NCBI RefSeq assembly: GCF_037120725.1
Contig: NZ_JBBAXC010000006.1
Span: forward strand, 186,001-250,000
DNA from: Bacillus spongiae
Lineage (GTDB): Bacteria > Bacillota > Bacilli > Bacillales > Bacillaceae_K
Length of the DNA: 64,000 bases
Direction of reading: 5' to 3'
Of the stretch, positions 44,470 to 51,581 are shown one piece after another. Position numbers and translations under genes: made by a program. The stretch's first letter is position 1; the number at the start of each line of letters is the position of its first letter. The notes under the pieces are model-generated. The model did not search any database. It was given only the letters and a program-made list of their open reading frames with translations, and had not been told where the DNA came from.

Positions 44470-44973
44470 TTGAAGAAAATTGCTCTTATTGGTTCAGGTG
44501 GTTCAGGAAAATCCACATTGGCCACTGAACTAGGAAATAAGTTGAATATAAATGTTTTTCACTTAGATCAATTATTATGGAACCCTAATTGGGCTGCGAC
44601 ATCTTATGAAGAGCAAAGACAAATCCAAAATGAATTATTAAGTGAATCATCATGGATTATTGATGGGAATTACAATCGTACGATGGATATAAGGCTGGAG
44701 GCTGCTGATACGATTATTTTCCTTGATATCTCCAGGTATATTTGTGTTTCACGTGTATTTAAAAGAAAGCTTAAATACCATAACCGAACAAGGCCTGATA
44801 TGAGAGAAGGCTGCATTGAAAAATTCGATTTGAAATTTTTGAAGTGGGTATGGGATTATCCTAAAACAAAGAAGCCTAATGTTCTAAATAAATTAAATCA
44901 ATTGAAAAAGGAGAAAGAAATTATTATTTTAAAAACGCCAAAGGAAATTAAACAATTTTTACAGAATGTATAA
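44470..44973 (+). CDS. P-loop nucleotide kinase-like (FlaR/topology-modulation type)
   Basis: 167 residues. Walker A GSGGSGKSTLATELG at the N-terminus, VFHLDQLLWNPNWAATSYEE (substrate-side Asp), WIIDGNYNRTMDIRLEAADT and IIFLDISRYICVSRVFKRKL; these mark adenylate-kinase-like proteins annotated as DNA topology modulation/FlaR. TTG start with GGTGG upstream. Actual substrate unknown; mobile in Firmicutes and often near accessory genes. Last gene of the island. Confidence 0.82.
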   Translation: MKKIALIGSGGSGKSTLATELGNKLNINVFHLDQLLWNPNWAATSYEEQRQIQNELLSESSWIIDGNYNRTMDIRLEAADTIIFLDISRYICVSRVFKRKLKYHNRTRPDMREGCIEKFDLKFLKWVWDYPKTKKPNVLNKLNQLKKEKEIIILKTPKEIKQFLQNV

Positions 44974-45052
44974 GCTCAATTGCCCAAAAAGCACCGATCT
45001 TACGATACTCTTTGGGGAGAAGCATTCTTCTAAATTTACTAAACGTGTTGCT

Positions 45053-45196
45053 TTATAAATTGTGCCCTGGTCCATTTTTTCGACTTTCGGCTGATTGCTC
45101 CTTTTTGTGAGCGTTTAATTCGGCATCTGTTATTTCATTAGGAAGATGGTTATTCTTTTTTTGTCCATTTATTCGATTTCGATGCTTTTTACCCAT
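45053..45196 (-). CDS. 47-residue basic hydrophilic protein, spore-protein-like
   Basis: ATG 45196 after AAGAAAGGTG. MGKKHRNRINGQKKNNHLPN to ESRKNGPGHNL: rich in Lys, Asn, Gln and His, no hydrophobic core, like minor small acid-soluble spore proteins, though I cannot match it to a named Ssp. It follows a 38-codon gene by 15 bases on the same strand. Too short for routine gene calling. Confidence 0.55.
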   Translation of the reverse strand: MGKKHRNRINGQKKNNHLPNEITDAELNAHKKEQSAESRKNGPGHNL

Positions 45197-45211
45197 TACA
45201 AAACACCTTTC

Positions 45212-45328
45212 TTATAATTTTTCTCGGTCGCTTTTAGAAGAGTTTGGTTTTGTCCGACTCCGTGAAGAAGGTGTCGTTTCGTTTGCATGCTGAACAGCCT
45301 GTTTTAGTTTTTTTTGATTCTTACTCAA
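45212..45328 (-). CDS. 38-residue basic hydrophilic protein
   Basis: TTG 45328 with GGGAGGG 6-7 bases upstream. SKNQKKLKQAVQHANETTPS to SKSDREKL: disordered, Lys/Ser/Thr/Gln-rich. It forms an operon with the 47-residue gene. Spore core or coat packing is a guess from composition; divergent from deoD. Confidence 0.55.
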   Translation of the reverse strand: MSKNQKKLKQAVQHANETTPSSRSRTKPNSSKSDREKL

Positions 45329-45399
45329 TAGTATCCCTCCCTAATATCGCGTTCGTAAATAGTATTTCCGAAAGAGGGCATAATACACATAATTGTTCA

Positions 45400-45428
45400 T
45401 TGATAATTTTGTAGAAAACTCGTACAAT
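45400..45428 (+). promoter_or_regulatory. Sigma-A promoter of deoD
   Basis: TTGATA (5 of 6) and TACAAT (5 of 6) with a 17-base spacer, 65 bases before the deoD start. Confidence 0.65.
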
Positions 45429-45442
45429 GGTAAAGGAATGAT

Positions 45443-45467
45443 GTCAGACCTCTTCTGACAGAGGTCT
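45443..45467 (+). promoter_or_regulatory. Overlapping alternative stems in the deoD leader
   Basis: AGACCTC (45446-45452) pairs with GAGGTCT (45461-45467), while GTCAGA (45443-45448) pairs with TCTGAC (45454-45459); both cannot form at once. No purine aptamer core is seen, so it is not a standard purine riboswitch. Could affect mRNA stability or initiation. Confidence 0.35.
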
Positions 45468-45492
45468 TCATTAAAAACAGGAGGTTTCATTT

Positions 45493-46197
45493 ATGAGTGT
45501 ACATATTGGTGCTAAAGAAGGACAAATTGCAGAAACGGTTTTATTACCAGGGGATCCATTGCGTGCGAAATATATTGCAGAAACATTTTTAGAAAATCCA
45601 GAATGCTACAATGAAGTTCGTAACATGTTTGGATATACAGGAACGTATAAAGGAAAACGTATTTCTGTACAAGGTACAGGAATGGGAGCTCCTTCTATTG
45701 CTATCTACATTAATGAATTAATGCAAAGCTACAATGTCCAAAACTTAATTCGTGTTGGAACATGTGGAGCGATTCAGAAGGATGTTAAAGTTCGTGACGT
45801 AATTTTAGCGATGACTTCATCAACGGATTCTCAAATGAATCGATTAACATTTAATGGCATTGATTATGCTCCAACGGCTAACTTTGAATTACTTAAAAAC
45901 GCATACGATGCAGGGGTAGAAAAGGGACTAAGTTTAAAAGTAGGAAATGTTTTCACTGCAGACATGTTTTACAATGATAACGCTGATCACGAGAAATGGG
46001 CGAAATACGGAATTTTAGCAATAGAAATGGAAACGACTGCGTTATATACGCTAGCGGCAAAATATGGCCGTAATGCACTTTCAGTCTTAACGGTAAGTGA
46101 TCATATCATCACTGGAGAAGAAACGACTTCAGAAGAACGTCAAACAACATTTAACGAGATGATTGAAGTAGCACTAGAAGCAGCGATTAAAGAATAA
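45493..46197 (+). CDS. deoD: Purine-nucleoside phosphorylase
   Basis: 234 residues, hexameric DeoD-type enzyme cleaving (deoxy)adenosine, inosine or guanosine with phosphate. [20 protein letters not shown] binds phosphate; [29 protein letters not shown] (phosphate Arg), [12 protein letters not shown] (ribose Glu) and [12 protein letters not shown] (catalytic Asp). AACAGGAGG upstream. Own promoter and terminator. In B. subtilis deoD is near yodL, which here is 8.7 kb away across the island. Confidence 0.95.
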   Translation: MSVHIGAKEGQIAETVLLPGDPLRAKYIAETFLENPECYNEVRNMFGYTGTYKGKRISVQGTGMGAPSIAIYINELMQSYNVQNLIRVGTCGAIQKDVKVRDVILAMTSSTDSQMNRLTFNGIDYAPTANFELLKNAYDAGVEKGLSLKVGNVFTADMFYNDNADHEKWAKYGILAIEMETTALYTLAAKYGRNALSVLTVSDHIITGEETTSEERQTTFNEMIEVALEAAIKE

Positions 46198-46203
46198 TTT
46201 ATG

Positions 46204-46240
46204 AAAGGACAAATGAGTTATTGCTCGTTTGTCCTTTTTT
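46204..46240 (+). terminator. Terminator after deoD
   Basis: AAAGGACAAATGAG pairs with CTCGTTTGTCCTTT (one mismatch), then a T tract. Confidence 0.85.
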
Positions 46241-46349
46241 AGTGCTGAAATTTCCTTTTTTTCTTTTTGCGAAGAAGAGAAAGCGGTGAGTACGAGTAGA
46301 AGGTTAGTGGCACACTACCTGGTAAGTAATGAAGAAAGTGTGGGGTTAT

Positions 46350-46553
46350 ATGGAAACAACGATTAAGGTTCAAGGGATTACGGTAGAAAATGCACAAAAT
46401 ATTCGTCAAAACCTCCAAAATATACATGGTGTAAAAACCGTTCATGTTCATCTTGATAGCAGTAAAATTGAAGTAGCATTTGAAGGAAATCAGGTCACAG
46501 AAGATCAGCTAAAAACAGCATTACGGAACGAGTCTGGTATTCCTGTTTGGTAG
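46350..46553 (+). CDS. HMA-fold protein lacking the metal CxxC
   Basis: 67 residues: METTIKVQGITVENAQNIRQ, then GVKTVHVHLDSSKIEVAFEG and QLKTALRNESG, the beta-alpha-beta pattern of heavy-metal-associated domains such as CopZ. Where CopZ has GMTCxxC this protein reads GITVENA, so copper binding through Cys is not possible. ATG 46350 has GTGGGG upstream; an ATG at 46329 lacks an RBS. It may be a protein-interaction domain. A hairpin follows at 46593. Confidence 0.75.
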   Translation: METTIKVQGITVENAQNIRQNLQNIHGVKTVHVHLDSSKIEVAFEGNQVTEDQLKTALRNESGIPVW

Positions 46554-46592
46554 TTATCAATCGAATTACATATATAATAGAAGGAAAAAAGA

Positions 46593-46636
46593 ACCACGAA
46601 TAGCTCCGTATAAAAATTAAGAGAGCTTATTCGTGG
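46593..46636 (+). terminator. Hairpin after HMA-fold gene
   Basis: CCACGAATAGCTC pairs with GAGCTTATTCGTGG (one bulge); followed by CTTT only, so termination strength is moderate. The rest of the gap to 46953 shows no gene. Confidence 0.5.
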
Positions 46637-46953
46637 CTTTAGTGGTAAGGGTATATGATTATTTGTACTTTAAATTTGACACATTGCTGACACACTCCAA
46701 TTGTATGATAGAAACTGAAAGATATCCCCTCCAAAATCGATGAATGATAGTTCTTATGACCTATAAAAATATACCCCTTACAATGACAGCTATAATTATG
46801 GTCTCCAATGTAGATTGCTATTAATTTTCTGATTTTATAGTTATTCTATGGTCTTAGTTTAAACAATAGTCATAACATGTATAGTAGGAAGAGACGTTAC
46901 CCTTATCTAAACAACAACATCTCTTCTTAATTGTTGGACTGTTGGAGGGGATT

Positions 46954-47553
46954 ATGAGGGTACAAATCGTAAAGATTGTTTGTGGGAGCCTTTTTATCGG
47001 ATTGGGCATTAATGGTTTCTTTGTTCCTCATCAATTATTAGATGGTGGAATGATTGGAATTGGTTTATTATTTCATTACTGGTTAGGATACCAACCAGGT
47101 TTTGTTATGATTGTATTAAGCTTTCCACTATATTTTTTTGCATTTATAAAAGACAAGCATTTGTTTTATAATAGTATTCATGGATTATGGCTTTCATCGT
47201 TATTTATCGATATGTTCACACCTATACAAAGAATGGTCTCGTTTCCCTCTCATGCTAGTGTGCTTTTAGGAGGAGTCCTAGTGGGTTTAGGAATCGGTTT
47301 ATTATTACAGGCGAATTCAGCCTCTGGCGGAATTGACCTCGTTGCACAGCTAATTAGTAAAGCGACAGGAATTAATGCAGGAATTATTATCTTTATTATT
47401 GATTTTATGATTCTTTCTTTGGGGACCGTCATTCTAGAATTGCATTCCTTTATTTTATCTATCATGGCCATTATGATTGTTGCGATTGTGACAAGTTTGT
47501 TAACTTATGAAGCAAAAAAACAGATTCCTCCTCAAAATATCAAGAAAATTTAA
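46954..47553 (+). CDS. YitT-family membrane protein
   Basis: 199 residues with five to six membrane helices: IVCGSLFIGLGINGFFVPHQ, LLDGGMIGIGLLFHYW, GLGIGLLLQANSASGGIDLVAQ (the family's Gly-rich ASGG-D segment) and IIIFIIDFMILSLG. It lacks the soluble C-terminal domain of the longer YitT proteins. Transport or sensing role unknown. ATG 46954 after GGAGGGG. The ctpA gene follows by about 70 bases and may be cotranscribed. Confidence 0.85.
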   Translation: MRVQIVKIVCGSLFIGLGINGFFVPHQLLDGGMIGIGLLFHYWLGYQPGFVMIVLSFPLYFFAFIKDKHLFYNSIHGLWLSSLFIDMFTPIQRMVSFPSHASVLLGGVLVGLGIGLLLQANSASGGIDLVAQLISKATGINAGIIIFIIDFMILSLGTVILELHSFILSIMAIMIVAIVTSLLTYEAKKQIPPQNIKKI

Positions 47554-47624
47554 GAAGTTAATGTTTGTTGGAGTCCCTTAAAAATGCTATTCTAGATAGA
47601 GATAGTCATGTATTTTTACACAGT

Positions 47625-49118
47625 ATGAAAGTGGTGAAAGGTTTGGATCAGGAGAATAATGAGGTAAACGGAGAAGATAAAGAAACAACTGGTTATATTA
47701 AAATTGGGAAGTTTCCATTTTTTATGTTGATGTTTTTATTAGTATTTGCAACAGCAGGAATCATTACATTTGCGTTAGCATTTGGCAACGATAAGGCGGT
47801 TAATCTGGGTGTCCCAGAACGAACTGAATTTGAAAAACTATATGAAGCTTATGATAAATTAAATGAAAATTACTTTACTGAACTTGAACGAGAAGCTCTT
47901 GTAGAGGGTGCTATAAATGGGATGGTAGAATCTTTAGACGATCCTTATTCTGACTATTTGTCAGTAGAAGAAGCGGAGCAATTTGATGAAGTAATCAGTT
48001 CTTCATTTGAAGGCATTGGGGCAGAAATTCAATCTAAAAATGGTTTTATTACGGTTGTATCACCAATTAAAGGAGCTCCTGCTGAGCGTGCAGGATTAAA
48101 ACCAAACGATCAAATATTAGCCGTTGACGGTGAAAGTGTACAAGGATATAGTACAACGGAGGCTGTAACCATTATAAGAGGAGAAAAAGGGACGGATGTT
48201 GTGTTAACCATTCAACGCCCCGGTGCCTCTGAAACATTAGATGTAACAATTACTAGAGATGAAATTCCAATTGAAACAGTTTCTTCAGAAATGAAAGAAA
48301 ACGGAGTCGGCTATCTTCAAATAAAGACATTCTCAGAAAACACATACCAAGAAGTGACGAGTGCATTAACAACGCTACAAGAAGAAAAAATGAAAGGGTT
48401 AGTGATTGATTTGCGTCAAAACCCTGGTGGGTTGTTAGATGAAGCAATCAAAATCTCAAACTTATTTGTCCCTGAAGGTGAGATCATCTTACAAATTGAA
48501 GATAACGAAGGCAATCGCCAACAAGTTGTTGCAGAAGCTGGCAATAAAATAGACCTTCCGATTTCAATTCTCATTAATGAAGGAAGCGCCAGTGCTTCCG
48601 AAATTCTTGCTGCTGCTGTTAACGAAACAGTGGAAGTGCCATTGATTGGTCAAAAATCTTTCGGAAAAGGCACAGTTCAAAGTGCTGAACCATTTGAGGA
48701 TGGTTCTAGTCTGAAAATGACCACAAGCAAATGGTTAACACCTGAAGGTAATTGGATACATACGGAAGGAATTGAACCAACTCATCAAGTATCATTACCA
48801 GAGTATTCTAATTTACCTTACATTGAACCAAGCAATGAATGGAAGGAAAATGATGTTTCTGATCAAATAAAGGCAGCGGAAGAAATGCTACAGATTCTTG
48901 GCTATGAGCCAGGAAAATTGGATGGCATTTTGGATAGTGCTGCAGTTGAAGCATTAAAAGAATTCCAAAAGGATGAATCAATTGAAGTCACAGGCATTCT
49001 TACTGGTGATACAACAGTCACCTTAATGGAAAAAATCCAAGAAAAACTTCTTGAAGATGATCCTCAATTGAAAAAAGCAATCGAGGTTTTAAATACGAAT
49101 GAGGGTAAGTCAGAGTAA
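47625..49118 (+). CDS. ctpA: Carboxy-terminal processing serine protease CtpA
   Basis: About 498 residues: a short cytoplasmic part, one membrane helix (FFMLMFLLVFATAGIITFAL), an S41 N-domain, a PDZ domain (about FEGIGAEIQSKNGFITVVSP to VVLTIQRPG), the catalytic core with Ser in INEGSASASEILAAA and Lys in GQKSFGKGTVQ, and a C-terminal peptidoglycan-binding domain (DQIKAAEEMLQILGYEPGKL). Such proteases trim exported proteins, in bacilli also regulating sporulation (CtpB). The start is uncertain: ATG 47625 is used, TTG 47643 with GTGGTG ahead is equally likely, and a frame back to 47565 is less so. Confidence 0.92.
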   Translation: MKVVKGLDQENNEVNGEDKETTGYIKIGKFPFFMLMFLLVFATAGIITFALAFGNDKAVNLGVPERTEFEKLYEAYDKLNENYFTELEREALVEGAINGMVESLDDPYSDYLSVEEAEQFDEVISSSFEGIGAEIQSKNGFITVVSPIKGAPAERAGLKPNDQILAVDGESVQGYSTTEAVTIIRGEKGTDVVLTIQRPGASETLDVTITRDEIPIETVSSEMKENGVGYLQIKTFSENTYQEVTSALTTLQEEKMKGLVIDLRQNPGGLLDEAIKISNLFVPEGEIILQIEDNEGNRQQVVAEAGNKIDLPISILINEGSASASEILAAAVNETVEVPLIGQKSFGKGTVQSAEPFEDGSSLKMTTSKWLTPEGNWIHTEGIEPTHQVSLPEYSNLPYIEPSNEWKENDVSDQIKAAEEMLQILGYEPGKLDGILDSAAVEALKEFQKDESIEVTGILTGDTTVTLMEKIQEKLLEDDPQLKKAIEVLNTNEGKSE

Positions 49119-49208
49119 TAATCACAAAGCATGGTTATATAGTAAATAAAAGAAAAGAAACATTGATTCTTTGGAAAATAGTAATTGAAGCTTTCTTAAA
49201 TATGACGC

Positions 49209-49242
49209 AAAAACACTTGGACCCAATCTCCAAGTGTTTTTT
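49209..49242 (+). terminator. Terminator after ctpA
   Basis: AAAAACACTTGGA pairs with TCCAAGTGTTTTT, then TT. The gap from here to 49466 shows no gene. Confidence 0.85.
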
Positions 49243-49466
49243 GCTTTTTGATTTATGTCCACTTTGACTGAGTTCTCGTAGCGTGTAAGTAATATGTTAG
49301 AATGTGTCGTTTCCTTTCCTTCCTCCCTCCCTGGTAGTAAATTAGGTTATCTTGAGCTGAGAAAAAACAATAGTAAATTCCTTCATCCAAACAATTTGAG
49401 TGTTTATGAAATGGCTACACACTTTAGCAAGATTTTAGCATGTAGCCTTAAATATCATGTGTTCGC

Positions 49467-51581
49467 TTATTTGTTTTTTGACTTCTTATCGCATTTGGAT
49501 TTTTTATCACATTTAGATTTTTTATCACATTTAGATTTTTTATCACATTTAGATTTTTTATCGCATTTGGATTTTTTATCGCATTTGGATTTTTTATCGC
49601 ATTTGGATTTTTTATCACATTTGGATTTTTTATCACATTTGGATTTTTTATCGCATTTGGATTTTTTATCGCATTTGGATTTTTCATTGCATTTGGATTT
49701 TTCATTGCATTTGGATTTTTTATTGCATTTGGATTTTTTATTGCGTTTGGATTTTTTATTGCATTTAGATTTTTTATCGCACTTGGATTTTTGCTTAGAT
49801 TCAGAAGTATCATCGTCAGTTGATTGCTGACTGTTATCATCAGTAGTGGTAACGGAATCAGAATCAGTAGAAGGTTGGGTGTTAACATCAGTAGTGGTAA
49901 TGAAATCAGAATCAGTAGAATCTTGAGTGTTAACATCAGCAGTGGTAACGGAATCAGAATCAGTAGAAGGTTGGGTGTTATCATCAGTAGTGGCAATGAA
50001 ATCAGAATCAGTAGAATCTTGAGTGTTATCATCAGTAGTGGTAACGGAATCAGAATCATCAGGAGGTTGGGTGTTATCATCAGCAGTGGCAACGGAATCA
50101 GAATCAGTAGAAGGTTGGGTGTTATCATCAGTAGTGGCAACGGAATCAGAATCAGTAGAAGGTTGGGTGTTATGATCAGTAGTGGCAACGGAATCAGAAT
50201 CTGCAGTGTTTAGGGTAGAATCATCGGTAGTTAAAATGGGTTCAGAATCAGTAGAAGCATGGGTAGAATCATCAGTAGTGGAAATGGGAATAGAATCAAC
50301 AGGTGGTTGAGCATCTTCGTCTTCAGCTTGTAAAGGGTCGAGTTCTTTCGGTTCGTCTTCTTTTAATTGTTCGGTATATTCATCGGATAATTCCTCGTTC
50401 GTACCATCAGAGTGTAGCGGAGCTGAAGGGGTCTCTTCCATTTTAAAAGCCTGGTCCCACACCTCGAGTAATTCATTGGCAACTCTGTCCCACTGATATA
50501 GAGAAATCGCTAATTCCCGTCCATTTCTTCCCATGTCCTTCATCAACGATTTGTTTGATAATATTTTTGAGATTTTCTCTGTAAAACAAGCAGGATCCTC
50601 AGGGGTTTCTACAACAAACCCATTTTCTCCTTCTATAATTACTTCAGGGTTACCACCTCTCGCTGTCGTAACAATCGGTAGCCCTGCTGCCATCGCTTCG
50701 TAATGTACTCTCGCTAAGGGTTCCTGCCATTGTGAGGTACAAACAAATAAATCTGCTGCTGCGAACCATTTTTGTATTTCACTAGGTAACACAAATCCTG
50801 TTGTCACAACGGGGACAGGTAGCCTTTTAGCTAGTGCTTTTACATAAGCCACATAATCGGTTATATCATTTTGACTAAACCATTTACTTCCGACGATGAC
50901 TAACGCTAAATCACTATACTTTTTCGATAGTTCTTGTAAAGACCTAACTAATTTATCTACCCCTTTGTTATAAGAAAGTCTTCCAGCAAATAAAATGACG
51001 GTTTTATTTTCGATTCCATGGTCTTTACGAAGTTCCTTGCGAATGCCTTGTATGTCTTTATGGTCCCCAGGTAAGAAACGGTCTGTATCTACTCCAGAAT
51101 AAATGGTATGAATAGGAGGAGAATCTGGATAATTATGACGGATTACACTCCCTACGTAATCACTTACGGTAGTAATCTTAGACACTTCTTTTAGGGCGCT
51201 TTCAGCTTCATTTCGATCAATCTTGTCTGGATTAAACATATCGTTATGCATACTCAACGTGATTTTTGATTGAGGTGCTGCATTTCGAACAGGGAGAACA
51301 AGTCTTGGTCTGTTAAAAATATGGATCAAATCAAATTGTCTCGATTCAACAAATTGAACGACTCCTTCTCGGTAAATTTCAAGTATCTTTCCTGGTACGC
51401 GAACATATTCAATGCCATCTATTTTTTCCTCATTGGGAAGTGAGGGGTCACTAATACCTAAAACGGTAATCGTATGATGCTCCTTTAAATAGGGAAGAGT
51501 ACCAGAAATATAAGTTTGGATCGCACCACCTAATACAGGTGGAACAGGAAGCTTTTCGGTACAGATCATTAGGATGTTCAT
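49467..51581 (-). CDS. cotSA: Spore-coat glycosyltransferase (CotSA type) with repeat tail
   Basis: 704 residues. Residues 1 to about 375 are a GT4 glycosyltransferase: NILMICTEKLPVPPVLGGAI, FAGRLSYNKGVDKLVRSLQE, FVCTSQWQEPLARVHYEAMA (donor-side E-x7-E) and GGNPEVIIEGENGFVVE. Then an acidic linker (about 390-435), ten 16-residue units like TTDDNTQPSTDSDSVA, and a C-terminal array of 17 hexapeptides KSKCDK with 16 Cys. CotSA in B. subtilis is a coat protein of about 377 residues, so about 325 residues are added. ATG 51581 overlaps the cotS stop as ATGA. It may be both enzyme and structural coat protein: the tail resembles CotG/CotB-type Lys/Ser arrays that CotH kinase phosphorylates, and Cys may cross-link. 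Confidence 0.88.
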   Translation of the reverse strand: MNILMICTEKLPVPPVLGGAIQTYISGTLPYLKEHHTITVLGISDPSLPNEEKIDGIEYVRVPGKILEIYREGVVQFVESRQFDLIHIFNRPRLVLPVRNAAPQSKITLSMHNDMFNPDKIDRNEAESALKEVSKITTVSDYVGSVIRHNYPDSPPIHTIYSGVDTDRFLPGDHKDIQGIRKELRKDHGIENKTVILFAGRLSYNKGVDKLVRSLQELSKKYSDLALVIVGSKWFSQNDITDYVAYVKALAKRLPVPVVTTGFVLPSEIQKWFAAADLFVCTSQWQEPLARVHYEAMAAGLPIVTTARGGNPEVIIEGENGFVVETPEDPACFTEKISKILSNKSLMKDMGRNGRELAISLYQWDRVANELLEVWDQAFKMEETPSAPLHSDGTNEELSDEYTEQLKEDEPKELDPLQAEDEDAQPPVDSIPISTTDDSTHASTDSEPILTTDDSTLNTADSDSVATTDHNTQPSTDSDSVATTDDNTQPSTDSDSVATADDNTQPPDDSDSVTTTDDNTQDSTDSDFIATTDDNTQPSTDSDSVTTADVNTQDSTDSDFITTTDVNTQPSTDSDSVTTTDDNSQQSTDDDTSESKQKSKCDKKSKCNKKSKRNKKSKCNKKSKCNEKSKCNEKSKCDKKSKCDKKSKCDKKSKCDKKSKCDKKSKCDKKSKCDKKSKCDKKSKCDKKSKCDKKSKCDKKSKNK
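49482..49787 (-). repeat. 17 tandem 18-bp repeats encoding Lys-Ser-Lys-Cys hexapeptides
   Basis: On the plus strand the unit is GATTTTTTATCGCATTTG with few variants (A/G in the Cys-Asp codon, TTC for TTT/TTA, one GCG that makes Arg). All units stay in frame in cotSA. Eleven units at the 3' end are KSKCDK; the six nearer the linker are Asn variants (KSKCNK, KSKCNE, KSKRNK), so the 3' block looks the most recently expanded. Confidence 0.95.
49806..50284 (-). repeat. Ten 48-bp repeats encoding 16-residue Asp/Ser/Thr units
   Basis: Units of 16 residues such as TTDDNTQPSTDSDSVA and TTDDNTQDSTDSDFIA follow one another without gaps within the cotSA frame. Two unit types (QPST..SVA/SVT and QDST..FIA/FIT) alternate in the middle, pointing to duplication of a 96-bp pair. 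Strongly acidic, no Cys, likely unstructured. Confidence 0.9.

Larger units (their letters stand above)
37080..44973 (+). other. Accessory island: orphan immunity genes and polymorphic-toxin debris
   Basis: Between yodL and deoD, about 8 kb holds three SMI1/KNR4 genes, one SUFU gene, an unassigned 241-aa gene, kptA and a P-loop kinase, all on the plus strand, separated by stretches full of stops that still show toxin-type peptides. No integrase, transposase or att-like direct repeat was recognised at the borders, so its mode of arrival is unclear; recombination of Rhs/WapA tip cassettes is the favoured explanation. Confidence 0.75.

Noticed and set aside
37080..45000. Integrative element with attachment sites
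   Set aside because: No integrase, relaxase, transposase or matching border repeats were found by eye; gene content fits toxin-cassette recombination better.
49482..49787. CRISPR-like tandem repeats
   Set aside because: Units are 18 bp, contiguous without spacers and in frame with cotSA.
49294..49830. Plus-strand 178-codon frame of repeated LSHLDF
   Set aside because: It is the complement of the cotSA KSKC repeat array; its non-repeat start has no RBS and resembles no protein. Two other long frames over the repeats (49448-50188 minus, 49824-50213 plus) are rejected for the same reason.
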